Below, piece after piece: positions 23,803 to 34,309 of a stretch of 64,000 nucleotides of DNA. The notes under the pieces are model-generated. The model did no database searches, was not told the origin of the DNA, and worked only from the letters and a program-made list of their open reading frames with translations. Position numbers and translations under genes: made by a program. The first letter of the stretch is position 1, and every line of letters begins with the position of its first letter. Source of the DNA: JBCBSK01 sp965250105 (GTDB lineage Bacteria > Pseudomonadota > Alphaproteobacteria > Rhizobiales > Tepidamorphaceae); assembly GCA_965250105.1 (NCBI GenBank), contig OZ252290.1:806001-870000 (forward strand), written 5' to 3'.

Positions 23803-25221
23803 TTGGCCAAGCAACCACCGTCTGATGCGGAAGCGAATATGCGGTTCTACGGCCTTGCCGTTCTGGTCGGCGCCTTCGCCGGCCTCATCGGCACGCTGTT
23901 CCATCTGGCCGTCGATGCGCTTCTCGCCGTCCATGACCGTCTGGCCGGCGCGATGGACGTCGTGCCGGCCATCGCCATCTCGGTGCCCGTCGCTACCGTG
24001 ATGATCATCGCCTCGGTGTTCGTGGTGCGCCGCTACGCGCCCGAGACGGCCGGTTCCGGCATCCAGGAGATCGAGGGCGCGATGGACGGCTTGCGGCCCT
24101 TGCGCTGGCGGCGCGTTCTGCCGGTCAAGTTCTTCGCCGGGCTGTTGTCGCTCGGCTCCGGCATGGTGGCGGGCCGGGAAGGCCCGACGGTGCATATGGG
24201 GGCCGCCGTCGCGGCGGCCGTCGCCGAACAGCAACGCCTGGACTGGGTCGAAACGCGCGGGCTCTATGCCGCCGGCGCCGCCGCCGGACTGGCCGCCGCC
24301 TTCAACGCGCCGCTCGCCGCCGTCCTATTCGTGATCGAGGAGACCAGACGGCAGTTTCCCTTCACCTTCCGGACCTATACCGGCGTGATCATCGCCTCCG
24401 GCTTTTCGACCATCATCACCCAGGAGATCGCCGGCGTCGGGCCCGATCTCTCGATCCATGCGCCAGAACTGCCGCTGGTCTATCTGATCGGCTTCGCCAT
24501 CCTGGGCGCGCTGCTCGGCGCCTTCGGCGTCCTGTTCAACCGGCTGCTTCTCCTCTCGCTCGACCTCGCCGACCGGATCGGCAAGATCTCGCCCTATATC
24601 GTGCCCGCCGCGGTCGGGGTCCTGATCGGGGTGCTGCTCGTCCTGCTGCCGTCCGCGACCCAGGGCGGCGAGCGGCTGATCCTGTCTCTGGTCACCACCG
24701 AGGCCACGCTCGCCGGCCTGTTTCTGCTGGTCGCGGTCCGGCTGGTGACGACGATGGCGAGCTACTCGACCGGCGCGCCGGGCGGGATCTTCGCGCCGAT
24801 CCTGACGCTCGCAACCTGCACGGGCCTCGCGCTCGGCGCGCTGACCGATGTCGTCTTGCCGGGCGAAGGGCACGCCACCGTCGCCTTTGCGGTCGCCGCG
24901 ATGGGCGGTCTCTTCGCGGCGACGGTGCGCGCGCCACTCGTCGGCGTCGTGCTGGTCCTGGAACTCACCGGCGCCTTCGACATGCTGCTCGCCGTGCTCG
25001 TCACCTGCGTGGTGGCCAATTTGATGGCCGAACGCCTCGGCGGCCGGCCGATCTATGAGGAACTTCTGGAGCGCACGCTCCGCCTGTCGGGGCAGAAGGT
25101 GCCGACCGCGCCGCAGAACCTGCCCGTCGAGCTTGGCTGGCAAGACCGGCAGGCGCAAAACGACGATGCCGACAAGACCACCGGGGACGACGCCCCCCCG
25201 CCATCCGACGGGCGCTCCTGA
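23803..25221 (+). CDS. ClC-family chloride channel/antiporter
   Basis: A 472-residue polytopic inner-membrane protein of the ClC family. The three selectivity motifs are present: GSGIQEIEGAMDG, GREGPTVHMGAA (with the gating Glu), and GAPGGIFAPILTL. The internal proton-transfer Glu is kept in VIEETRRQF, which suggests H+/Cl- exchange rather than a channel. The tyrosine that helps coordinate the central ion (near the end of the membrane domain) appears as Phe in ELTGAFDMLL. The C-terminal 55 residues are cytoplasmic, with no CBS pair. The start shown is TTG (AAGGGG 3 bases upstream); ATG 23839 with GGAAG at 5 bases is an equally good alternative. Confidence 0.92.
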   Translation: MAKQPPSDAEANMRFYGLAVLVGAFAGLIGTLFHLAVDALLAVHDRLAGAMDVVPAIAISVPVATVMIIASVFVVRRYAPETAGSGIQEIEGAMDGLRPLRWRRVLPVKFFAGLLSLGSGMVAGREGPTVHMGAAVAAAVAEQQRLDWVETRGLYAAGAAAGLAAAFNAPLAAVLFVIEETRRQFPFTFRTYTGVIIASGFSTIITQEIAGVGPDLSIHAPELPLVYLIGFAILGALLGAFGVLFNRLLLLSLDLADRIGKISPYIVPAAVGVLIGVLLVLLPSATQGGERLILSLVTTEATLAGLFLLVAVRLVTTMASYSTGAPGGIFAPILTLATCTGLALGALTDVVLPGEGHATVAFAVAAMGGLFAATVRAPLVGVVLVLELTGAFDMLLAVLVTCVVANLMAERLGGRPIYEELLERTLRLSGQKVPTAPQNLPVELGWQDRQAQNDDADKTTGDDAPPPSDGRS

Positions 25222-25245
25222 CGGCCGTTCCGCAGGATCGGCCGC

Positions 25246-25962
25246 TCACCAATGCGGCTTTTTGGGGCGCGGCGGCTCGGGCGGCTTTTCAGGCTTGGGC
25301 TTGGGGCCGGCGCCCATCGCATCGGGCCGCGTGGCCAGCGCACCCGTGACCAGCGCATTCACCCCATGGGCCAGAAGGTCGGTCGGATCGGGCACGTCCT
25401 GGCCGGGCGCCAGTTCGCCATTGGCGCTGAGGCTCGCAATGCCATGCGACAGCGCCCAGACTTCGAGCGCCAGAAGACGCGCGGTCCGGGTGTCGACGAT
25501 GCGTCCCGATCCCTGGACGATGGCGCGTTCGAGCGCTTCGAGCGGCCCGGACCGGGCACCCGGCACGGCCAGATTGTCGCGCGATAGGCCGGACGCGAAC
25601 ACCGCAGCATAATAGCCAGGTTCCTCGCGGGCGAAGTCGAGATAGGCCCGCCCCATGCGGACGAAGCCCTCGCGCGAATCGCCGCCGGATGCGAACGCCC
25701 GCGTCATCGCCTCGGTGAACGCCCGGAAGCCCTGGCGCGCCACCTCTTCGAGCAGCGCCTTCTTGTCCTTGAAATGGCGATAGGGCGCCGCCGCGCTGAC
25801 ACCGGCGCGCTTTGCCGCATCGGCCAGCGTGAAGCCCTGCGGCCCATTCTCGGCGATCAGATCGCGCGCGGCATCGATCAGCGCCTCGCGCAAATGGCCA
25901 TGGTGATAGCCGCGTCGCTGGTCGCCCTCGCCTGGCGTCTTGCGTGCGCTCTGCTTGGTCAT
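25246..25962 (-). CDS. TetR/AcrR family transcriptional regulator
   Basis: A 238-residue repressor. The N-terminal helix-turn-helix is HHGHLREALIDAARDLIAEN followed by GFTLADAAKRAGVSAAAPYR and HFKDKKALLEEV; the C-terminal ligand domain resembles the TetR WHG-type domain. The last 25 residues are Pro/Lys rich and disordered. It is divergent from the SDR at 26023 with only 60 bases between them, the classic arrangement of a regulator controlling its neighbour; no perfect palindrome is visible in that gap. Confidence 0.93.
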   Translation of the reverse strand: MTKQSARKTPGEGDQRRGYHHGHLREALIDAARDLIAENGPQGFTLADAAKRAGVSAAAPYRHFKDKKALLEEVARQGFRAFTEAMTRAFASGGDSREGFVRMGRAYLDFAREEPGYYAAVFASGLSRDNLAVPGARSGPLEALERAIVQGSGRIVDTRTARLLALEVWALSHGIASLSANGELAPGQDVPDPTDLLAHGVNALVTGALATRPDAMGAGPKPKPEKPPEPPRPKKPHW

Positions 25963-26022
25963 GATTGACTTTTAGCCTGAATCCGGGCCCATGCGGTAAA
26001 TTTGCGATGAGGGACAGTGCGC

Positions 26023-26715
26023 ATGTCGACGGTTTTCATCACCGGTGCCAATCGCGGCATTGGTCTCGCCCTGGCCGATGCGCTGTCGGCGCGCGGCGAC
26101 AAGGTCATCGCCGCCTGCCGCGCGCCGGCTTCGGCCACGGATCTCGCCAAGCTGGCCCAATCGCCCGACCGGGCCATCGAGATCGTCGCGCTGGACGTCG
26201 CCGATCCGGCCAGCGTCGCGGCGCTTGAAACCGCGATGGCCGACTGCGCGATCGACTGCCTCATCAACAATGCCGGCATCATCGGGCCGAAGCGGCAGTC
26301 ATCGCGCGACATGGATTTCGACGGCTGGGCCGAAACGCTCGCCGTCAACACGCTCGGCCCCTTGCGGGTCGTCCACGCGCTTTTGCCGGCGCTCCGCCGG
26401 GCGGACCGCGCCAGGATCGTGACCCTGTCGAGCCGCATGGGTTCGTTCTCCTCGACGGCCACCGACCGGATCGCCTACCGGTCGTCCAAGGCGGCGGTCA
26501 ACAAGGCGATGCAGGCGCTCGCCGCCGATCTCGAACCGGAAGGAATCGCCGTCATCGTCATGCATCCGGGCTGGGTGCGCACCGATATGGGCGGCGGATC
26601 GGCCGATCTTTCCGTGACCGAGAGCCGCGACGGCATCGTCCAGGTGATCGACCACCTCGACCTGGCGCGAACCGGCCGTTTTCTCAACTATGACGGCCAG
26701 GAAATTACGTGGTGA
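26023..26715 (+). CDS. SDR family oxidoreductase
   Basis: A 230-residue short-chain dehydrogenase of the C-factor/sniffer-like type. The cofactor loop is VFITGANRGIGLALADAL, NNAG is in CLINNAGIIGP, and the catalytic Ser/Tyr/Lys appear as TLSSRMGS and DRIAYRSSKAAVNKA. Substrate unknown. ATG 26023 with GAGGGA eight bases upstream was chosen over GTG 26017. It is divergent from a TetR regulator, its probable controller. Confidence 0.92.
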   Translation: MSTVFITGANRGIGLALADALSARGDKVIAACRAPASATDLAKLAQSPDRAIEIVALDVADPASVAALETAMADCAIDCLINNAGIIGPKRQSSRDMDFDGWAETLAVNTLGPLRVVHALLPALRRADRARIVTLSSRMGSFSSTATDRIAYRSSKAAVNKAMQALAADLEPEGIAVIVMHPGWVRTDMGGGSADLSVTESRDGIVQVIDHLDLARTGRFLNYDGQEITW

Positions 26716-26866
26716 TACGTAGAAACTGTTCCCAGTTCTCGCATTGCAGCAACGAATTCGCTTGGAAGCTGCGGCTTTTTCCGCATACCATTGAGAGGTT
26801 GAGGGCCCGGCTAGGAACGGCCGAGAGAAGCTGGCGGGCTCTAGAAACACGTCGCGGGAGGCAGCG

Positions 26867-26950
26867 ATGCTCAGAACAAAAGCTCTGAATATGTTGTTTG
26901 TCGGTGCGGCCTTTGTTTTTGTTGCCGCTGTGGTGATCGGCGCGTTCTAA
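26867..26950 (+). CDS. 27-residue small membrane protein
   Basis: ATG 26867 to TAA 26948-26950 encodes 27 residues: a basic start (MLRTKALNM) followed by an uninterrupted hydrophobic stretch (LFVGAAFVFVAAVVIGAF), one transmembrane helix with its N-terminus inside. GGGAGG (26856-26861) lies 5 bases before the ATG, among the best ribosome binding sites in the window. I believe similar tiny proteins occur widely in Hyphomicrobiales but cannot name a family. Function unknown; such proteins often bind or regulate larger membrane complexes. Confidence 0.6.
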   Translation: MLRTKALNMLFVGAAFVFVAAVVIGAF

Positions 26951-27294
26951 TTCCGTATGTACCGTGCCTCTGGCGCGCCATGATGGCTCGAAAGCCCGTT
27001 ATGGCGTGGCAAGGTGCATGCGCCTTGGCCGACCCCGTTATCCAGCTGAATGAAGCCTGCGGCCGGACCGGCCCGTCGACCTGTCGGATCGGCGTCCTGC
27101 GAGGGGGTTATGACCGATTCGCCATGACGGGATCGTGTCGGCCGGTCCTGACGATGTGATGCCGGATCATCCCTAGAGGCTTGGCGAACCGATCATCTGA
27201 TCCACATAATGGCGGGCGGGCATGGGCTTCCCTCGCGGAGGCGCATGCCACCCAGAGCCTTGCCGTGGCAGGCGCGCCAACCATGGGAGCCGAT
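26951..27294. other. Intergenic region after the small membrane protein
   Basis: No credible gene in these ~340 bases. A nested inverted repeat lies at 26976-27006: CGCCAT ... ATGGCG outside and GGC-TCGAAA-GCC inside, starting 26 bases after the small gene, which may end its transcript. The remainder would carry the trmO promoter; no clear consensus box is seen. Confidence 0.35.
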
Positions 27295-27828
27295 ATGGCC
27301 GAGACCGCATCCGGGGCGACAATACCGACGCCGCCCGATTTCCGCGACCGCGTGTTCGAACTCGATCCGATCGGCTGGATCAGGACGCCCTGGATCCGGC
27401 TCGCCGACTGCCCGAAAAACCCCGCCGAAAGCGACGCCCTGGCCGAGATCGACGTGTTCGAGCCGTTCCGCGATGCGCTCGTCTCGCTCGACACGGTCAG
27501 CCACGTCATCCTGCTCTACTGGCTCGACCGCGCCGACCGGTCGATGCTCACCGTGACACCGCCCGTCGACGACCGGCCGCATGGCGTGTTCGCCACCCGC
27601 GCGCCCGTCCGCCCCAATCCGATCGGCATGTCGATCGCCGATCTCGTCTCGGTCGACAGCGCCAAAGGGCTTCTGACGGTGCGGCATATTGACTGCCTGT
27701 CCGGCACGCCACTGCTCGACATCAAGCCCTATTTCGCCTCGATCGACGCCAAACCGGCCGCCCGCGTCGGCTGGCACGATCAGCGGAGCCTGCCTTCCGC
27801 GCCGCGTGGCTGGCCGGGACAGGAATAG
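27295..27828 (+). CDS. trmO: tRNA (N6-threonylcarbamoyladenosine-37)-N6-methyltransferase TrmO
   Basis: A 177-residue SAM-dependent methyltransferase of the YaeB/TrmO beta-barrel family, which methylates t6A37 to m6t6A37 in threonine tRNA. The signature is HGVFATRAPVRPNPIGMS; downstream are LSGTPLLDIKPYF and the acidic N-terminal segment FELDPIGWIRTPW. ATG 27295 is preceded by GGGAG at 5 bases, so the ATG four codons upstream (whose GGGAG it uses) is rejected. It acts on the product of the TsaC pathway, whose first enzyme is encoded at 38878 in this window. It stands alone upstream of hemH. Confidence 0.9.
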   Translation: MAETASGATIPTPPDFRDRVFELDPIGWIRTPWIRLADCPKNPAESDALAEIDVFEPFRDALVSLDTVSHVILLYWLDRADRSMLTVTPPVDDRPHGVFATRAPVRPNPIGMSIADLVSVDSAKGLLTVRHIDCLSGTPLLDIKPYFASIDAKPAARVGWHDQRSLPSAPRGWPGQE

Positions 27829-28029
27829 GCCGCAAGTCCTAAGGGGTGACGCGGGGCCGCGACCAGCGGCCGCCGACATCCGCCCTGTTCAACAGCCCGT
27901 AGTCTGTTAGATAACGGTTTCCTATATGTCCGGATGTCACGCGGGCATCGGGCGCGGACGGCGATTTGGCTGCCCCGCGCCCGAAAAGCCCGCTCGTCCG
28001 CAAGACCGCGACAGGAAAAAGACGGCGAC

Positions 28030-29094
28030 ATGAACAAGATCGATACGCGCTCCGCATTCGCCGGCCTGCCGCACAAATTCCCCGCCGACCATCCCAAGGT
28101 CGAAGCCGGCAATATCGGCGTCCTGCTCGTCAATCTCGGCACGCCGGACGACACCGGCTACTGGTCGATGCGGCGCTATCTGGCCGAATTCCTGTCCGAC
28201 AAGCGCGTCATCGAATGGCCGAGGGCGCTGTGGTATCCGATCCTCTACGGGATCGTCCTGCAGACCCGGCCGCAGAAATCCGGCCGGGCCTATGACGAGA
28301 TCTGGAACCGCGAGCGCAATGAGAGCCCGCTGCGCACCTTTACCCGCAGCCAGGCCGACAAGCTCGGCGGGCGTCTCGGCGATCTCGGTCCCAATGTGAT
28401 CGTCGACTGGGCCATGCGCTACGGCCAGCCGTCGATCGCCGACAAGATGGCCAGCCTGCGCGAGCGGGGCTGCGAGCGCATTCTGGTCCTGCCGCTCTAT
28501 CCGCAATATTCGGCGACGACGACGGCGACGGTGAATGACGAGGTGTTCAAGGCGCTGATGGAAATGCGCTGGATGCCGGCGGTGCGCACCGTGCCCGCCT
28601 ATCACGACGACCCGGTCTATATCGACGCGATCGCGCGGTCGATCCGGAGCCATCTCGACCAGCTCGACTTCGAGCCCGAACTGGTCATCGCCTCCTATCA
28701 CGGCATCCCGCAGAGCTATTTCCAGAAGGGCGATCCCTATCACTGCCATTGCCACAAGACGACGCGACTAGTGCGCGAGCGGCTTGGCTGGGACGCCGAC
28801 AGGCTGATGGTCACCTTCCAGTCGCGCTTCGGCCCGGAGGAATGGCTCCAGCCCTACACCGACGTGACGCTGGAAGAGGTCGCCAAGAAGGGCGTGAAGA
28901 AGATCGCGGTGCTGACGCCGGGCTTTTCGTCGGACTGTCTCGAAACGCTCGAGGAAATCGCAGGCGAAGGCCATGAGATCTTCGAGGAGCATGGCGGCGA
29001 GCGTTTCAGCTTCATTCCCTCGCTCAACGATTCCGAGGACGGCATGGCGGTGATCGAAACGCTGATCCGCCGCGAACTCGGCGGCTGGGCCTGA
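28030..29094 (+). CDS. hemH: Ferrochelatase
   Basis: A 354-residue enzyme inserting Fe(II) into protoporphyrin IX, the last step of protoheme synthesis, probably attached to the membrane face. Motifs: VLLVNLGTPDDT near the N-terminus, LPLYPQYSATTTATV, the metal-binding His in LVIASYHGIPQSYF, and the conserved Glu in PGFSSDCLETLEEI. The N-terminus carries the extra ~25 residues usual in alphaproteobacteria. ATG 28030 is taken over an in-frame start 32 codons upstream because the extension is basic and not conserved. It has its own 200-base promoter region. Confidence 0.96.
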   Translation: MNKIDTRSAFAGLPHKFPADHPKVEAGNIGVLLVNLGTPDDTGYWSMRRYLAEFLSDKRVIEWPRALWYPILYGIVLQTRPQKSGRAYDEIWNRERNESPLRTFTRSQADKLGGRLGDLGPNVIVDWAMRYGQPSIADKMASLRERGCERILVLPLYPQYSATTTATVNDEVFKALMEMRWMPAVRTVPAYHDDPVYIDAIARSIRSHLDQLDFEPELVIASYHGIPQSYFQKGDPYHCHCHKTTRLVRERLGWDADRLMVTFQSRFGPEEWLQPYTDVTLEEVAKKGVKKIAVLTPGFSSDCLETLEEIAGEGHEIFEEHGGERFSFIPSLNDSEDGMAVIETLIRRELGGWA

Positions 29095-29232
29095 TCGTTT
29101 CCGCGTCTAGCGCCCCGGTCAGGCCATTGCCCGCTTTAGACCGGTCGACTACATAGGCCTCGATCTCTCACCACCATCACGCCCTTTCGGACCGCGGGCC
29201 GGCCGGCGGGCGCCGTTCAGGATAACCGTATC

Positions 29233-30885
<1,653 letters not shown>

Positions 30886-30920
30886 AAGCTACCGCCTAGC
30901 CCAACCGGCCGTTTAGGCCG

Positions 30921-32864
30921 TCAGGCCCGCTGGCCATCGGTATTGGCGGCCGGCGCGCGGCCGAGCGCCTCGAACACCTTGGCGACGATGCCCGGCGTGT
31001 CGATGCCGGCCTCGGCATTCATCGCCTTGGGCGAATCCTGGTCGATGAAGCGGTCGGGCAGCACGACCGACCGCACCTTCAGCGTGCCCCGGTCGAGCGC
31101 GCCGTCCTCGGCGAGCGCCTGGAAGACATGGCTGCCGAAGCCGCCGATCGACCCGGACTCGACGGTGATGAGCACTTCATGACTGGCCGCCAGGCGGCGA
31201 ATCAGATCACGGTCGAGCGGCTTGGCGAAGCGGGCATCCGCAACGGTCGTCGACAGCCCGTAACCGGCCAGTTCCTCGGCCGCCGTCAGGCTGTCCTGCA
31301 GCCGGTCGCCGAAGGAAAGGATGGCCACCGTCGATCCTTCGCGCAGGACACGGCCCTTGCCGATCTCGAGCGGCACGCCCTCTTCCGGCATGTCGACACC
31401 GATACCCTCGCCGCGCGGATAGCGGAACGCGCTCGGCCGGTCGTCGATCTCGACCGCCGTGGCGACCATGTGCACGAGTTCCGCCTCGTCGCCGGCGGCC
31501 ATGACGACGAAACCCGGCAGGCAGGACAGATAGGTGATGTCGAAGGCGCCGGCATGGGTCGCCCCGTCGGCGCCGACGAGCCCGGCGCGGTCGATCGGGA
31601 ACCTGACCGGCAAGGACTGGATCGCCACGTCATGCACGACCTGATCGTAGCCACGCTGCAGGAAGGTCGAATAGATCGCGGCGAAGGGCTTGTAACCCGC
31701 TGCCGCCATGCCGGCGGCAAAGGTCACGGCATGCTGTTCGGCGATGCCGACATCGAAGGCCCGGTCGGGAAACGCCTTCTGAAAGATGTCGACGCCGGTG
31801 CCCGACGGCATGGCCGCCGTGATCGCCACGACGCGGTCGTCCTTCTCGGCTTCCTTGACCAGGCTGTTGCCGAACACCTTGGTATAGGCCGGTGCGTTCG
31901 GCTTGCCCTTGCTCTGCTTGCCGGTGACGACGTCGAACTTGGCGACGCCGTGATATTTGTCGGCGGATTCCTCGGCCGGCGCGTAGCCCTTGCCCTTCTG
32001 GGTGATCGCATGGACGAGGATCGGCCCGTCCTTGGCGTCGCGCACATTCTTCAGGATCGCCAGGAGGTGATCCATGTTGTGGCCGTCGATCGGGCCGACA
32101 TAGTAAAAGCCGAGCTCCTCGAACATGGTGCCGCCGGTGAAATAGGTCCGGGCATGCTCGACCGCGCGCGTGATCGCCCGGTCCATCGGCTTGGGCAGCC
32201 GCGCCGTCATCTGCTTGCCCATGTCGCGGATCGACAGATAGGTCTTGCCGGAGACAAGACGCGCCAGATAGGAGCTCATGGCGCCGACAGGCGGCGCGAT
32301 CGACATGTCGTTGTCGTTGAGAATGACGATCAGTTTTTCCCCGAGCGCGCCGGCATTGTTCATCGCCTCATAGGCCATGCCGGCGCTCATCGCGCCGTCG
32401 CCGATCACCGCGACGACGCGGTTGTCGGTGCCGGCGAGACGGTTGGCGACGGCGAAGCCGAGCCCGGATGAGATCGAGGTCGAGGAATGCGCCGCGCCGA
32501 ACGGGTCGTAGCGGCTTTCGGCCCTTTTGGTGAAGCCGGACAGCCCGCCGCCCTGGCGCAGGGTGCGGATCCGATCGCGGCGGCCAGTGAGCACCTTGTG
32601 CGGATAACACTGATGGCCGACATCCCAGATCAGGACGTCGTCGGGCGTGTTGAAAACGTAATGAATCGCGGCGGTTAGCTCGACGACGCCGAGACCGGCC
32701 CCGAGATGGCCGCCGGTCACGGACACCGCATCGATCACTTCCTGGCGGAGTTCATCCGCCAGTTGCCGCATGTCGCTTTCGGGCAGTCGGCGGAGATCCT
32801 CTGGCGTCGCGATGGTGTCGAGCAACGGCGTTTCGGGGCGGGAGCCCGGGGCGACTGCGTCCAT
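30921..32864 (-). CDS. dxs: 1-deoxy-D-xylulose-5-phosphate synthase
   Basis: A 647-residue thiamine-diphosphate enzyme condensing pyruvate and glyceraldehyde 3-phosphate, the first step of the MEP isoprenoid pathway. TPP-binding is seen in VIGDGAMSAGMAYEAMNN and the acidic partner in the second domain (VDIFQKAFPDRAFDVGIAEQ). GGHLGAGLGVVELTAAIHYV is the substrate histidine region. Start ATG 32864 has GAGGATC upstream. In many alphaproteobacteria dxs sits next to xseB; here a pirin gene separates them, with a 190-base gap before it, so dxs probably has its own promoter. Confidence 0.97.
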   Translation of the reverse strand: MDAVAPGSRPETPLLDTIATPEDLRRLPESDMRQLADELRQEVIDAVSVTGGHLGAGLGVVELTAAIHYVFNTPDDVLIWDVGHQCYPHKVLTGRRDRIRTLRQGGGLSGFTKRAESRYDPFGAAHSSTSISSGLGFAVANRLAGTDNRVVAVIGDGAMSAGMAYEAMNNAGALGEKLIVILNDNDMSIAPPVGAMSSYLARLVSGKTYLSIRDMGKQMTARLPKPMDRAITRAVEHARTYFTGGTMFEELGFYYVGPIDGHNMDHLLAILKNVRDAKDGPILVHAITQKGKGYAPAEESADKYHGVAKFDVVTGKQSKGKPNAPAYTKVFGNSLVKEAEKDDRVVAITAAMPSGTGVDIFQKAFPDRAFDVGIAEQHAVTFAAGMAAAGYKPFAAIYSTFLQRGYDQVVHDVAIQSLPVRFPIDRAGLVGADGATHAGAFDITYLSCLPGFVVMAAGDEAELVHMVATAVEIDDRPSAFRYPRGEGIGVDMPEEGVPLEIGKGRVLREGSTVAILSFGDRLQDSLTAAEELAGYGLSTTVADARFAKPLDRDLIRRLAASHEVLITVESGSIGGFGSHVFQALAEDGALDRGTLKVRSVVLPDRFIDQDSPKAMNAEAGIDTPGIVAKVFEALGRAPAANTDGQRA

Positions 32865-33053
32865 GGATCAGATCCTCACCGGTAGCGCGGCCCTTACTCC
32901 ACCGCGGCGCGGCATCCGAGCGGGCCTTTTACTGGTTCTAAAGTCCAGACATTATGAGATAGGAAGGGCGCGCAATAGGCAATATCAGCACATTCCCGCA
33001 AGTCGGTGCGGCACAGCCTGCGACATATGTGCGTTTCGGCGGGGTCCGGCGCC

Positions 33054-33974
33054 TCAGTTTTCGGGCAGCGGGATGTATTCCTCGGTATCGCCGAACACCG
33101 GATCGAAACGGCCGGCGCTCCAATCGGCCTTCGCCTGCTCGATCCTGTCCTGCCGGCTCGACACGAAGTTCCACCAGATATGACGCGGGCCGTCCATCGG
33201 TTCGCCGCCGAGCAGCATGAAGCGCGCATCGGTCCGTGCCGTCACCGTGATCGCGTCCCCCGGATGCAGGACCAGAAGCTGGCCCGGTCCGAAGCGGTCG
33301 CCGGCGATTTCGATCTCGCCCGACACCGTGTAGATGGCGCGCTCCTCATAGTCCGCGTCAAACGGCAGCGACGCGCCGGCCTGAAGCGCGGCATCGGCAT
33401 AGACCGTCTCGCTATAGGTCTTCACCGGCGACGCCTGACCCAGCATCCGGCCGGTGATCAGGCGCACCGTCTTGCCCTCGCCATCGATGACGGGCAGCTC
33501 TTCCGCCCCGTGATGGATGAATTCAGGTGCGGTTTCCTCGGCATCGGCCGGCAGCGCCACCCAGGACTGGATACCGAACAGTTCGCGCTTTGTATCACGT
33601 GTCGCCTGGTCGGATCGCTCGGAATGGGCGATGCCGGAGCCGGCCGTCATCCAGTTCACCGCGCCCGGCTTGATGGCGAGTTCGGTGCCGAGCGAATCGC
33701 GATGCATGATCTCGCCGGTGAACAGATAGGTCACCGTCGCGAGCCCGATATGCGGGTGCGGGCGCACATCCATGCCGGCGCCGACGAGAAATTCGGCGGG
33801 GCCCATCTGGTCGAAGAAGATGAACGGACCGACCATGCGCCGCCGCGCCGACGGCAGCGCGCGGCGCACCTCGAAATCGCCGATGTCGCGGGCACGCGGC
33901 ACGATCACCTGATCGATGGCGTTGCACGCCTCCGCGTCACCCGGCGTCGGATCCGGACAGGGCTGCCAGCTCAT
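33054..33974 (-). CDS. Pirin family protein
   Basis: A 306-residue bicupin. The N-terminal pirin motif is visible: FIFFDQMGPAEF, then the metal-binding MDVRPHPHIGLATVTYLFTG with two His, and later SDQATRDTKRELFGIQSWVA. Pirins bind Fe and many act as quercetinase-like dioxygenases or redox sensors; the function of this one is unknown. ATG 33974 has GGGAG 8 bases upstream. It is inserted between xseB (50 bases upstream) and dxs on the same strand. Confidence 0.93.
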   Translation of the reverse strand: MSWQPCPDPTPGDAEACNAIDQVIVPRARDIGDFEVRRALPSARRRMVGPFIFFDQMGPAEFLVGAGMDVRPHPHIGLATVTYLFTGEIMHRDSLGTELAIKPGAVNWMTAGSGIAHSERSDQATRDTKRELFGIQSWVALPADAEETAPEFIHHGAEELPVIDGEGKTVRLITGRMLGQASPVKTYSETVYADAALQAGASLPFDADYEERAIYTVSGEIEIAGDRFGPGQLLVLHPGDAITVTARTDARFMLLGGEPMDGPRHIWWNFVSSRQDRIEQAKADWSAGRFDPVFGDTEEYIPLPEN

Positions 33975-34025
33975 TTCTACGTCTCCCGTCTATCTTGCCG
34001 GTCACGCGGGCCAACCGGCCGCGCG

Positions 34026-34283
34026 TCAGTCCACATCGAGCGGTTCGGTGCCGCCCGGCTGGCCATTGGCGCCAAGCGTGATCTTCTCGACCTTGGCCTC
34101 GGCGGCGCGCAACAGCGTATCGCAATGCTTCTTCAGCGCTTCGCCGCGCTCATAGATACGGATCGATTCCTCGAGCGGCACATCGCCGTCCTCGAGCCGC
34201 GAGACGATGGTCTCGAGTTCCTTCAGCGCCTGCTCGAAGGGCATGGCGGCGATGTCCTCGGGGGTGGACGGGGTCTCGGCCAT
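34026..34283 (-). CDS. xseB: Exodeoxyribonuclease VII small subunit
   Basis: An 85-residue helical protein, the small subunit of ExoVII, which degrades single-stranded DNA as part of the XseA/XseB complex. The family pattern is clear: MPFEQALKELETIVSRLEDG followed by DVPLEESIRIYERGEALKKH, then CDTLLRAAEAKVEKI. GAGAGGG lies about 7 bases before the start. It begins 26 bases after the histone-deacetylase-like gene, so they are co-transcribed, an arrangement common in alphaproteobacteria. Confidence 0.96.
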   Translation of the reverse strand: MAETPSTPEDIAAMPFEQALKELETIVSRLEDGDVPLEESIRIYERGEALKKHCDTLLRAAEAKVEKITLGANGQPGGTEPLDVD

Positions 34284-34309
34284 GGGCGGCCCTCTCGTTC
34301 AGACGATGG

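Noticed and set aside
23615..23818. 67-codon minus-strand frame between DUF2852 and the ClC gene
   Set aside because: The C-terminal half (APLWFVMTAYHLAALVSEI) looks somewhat protein-like, but there is no clear ribosome binding site and it overlaps the ClC start; not supported.
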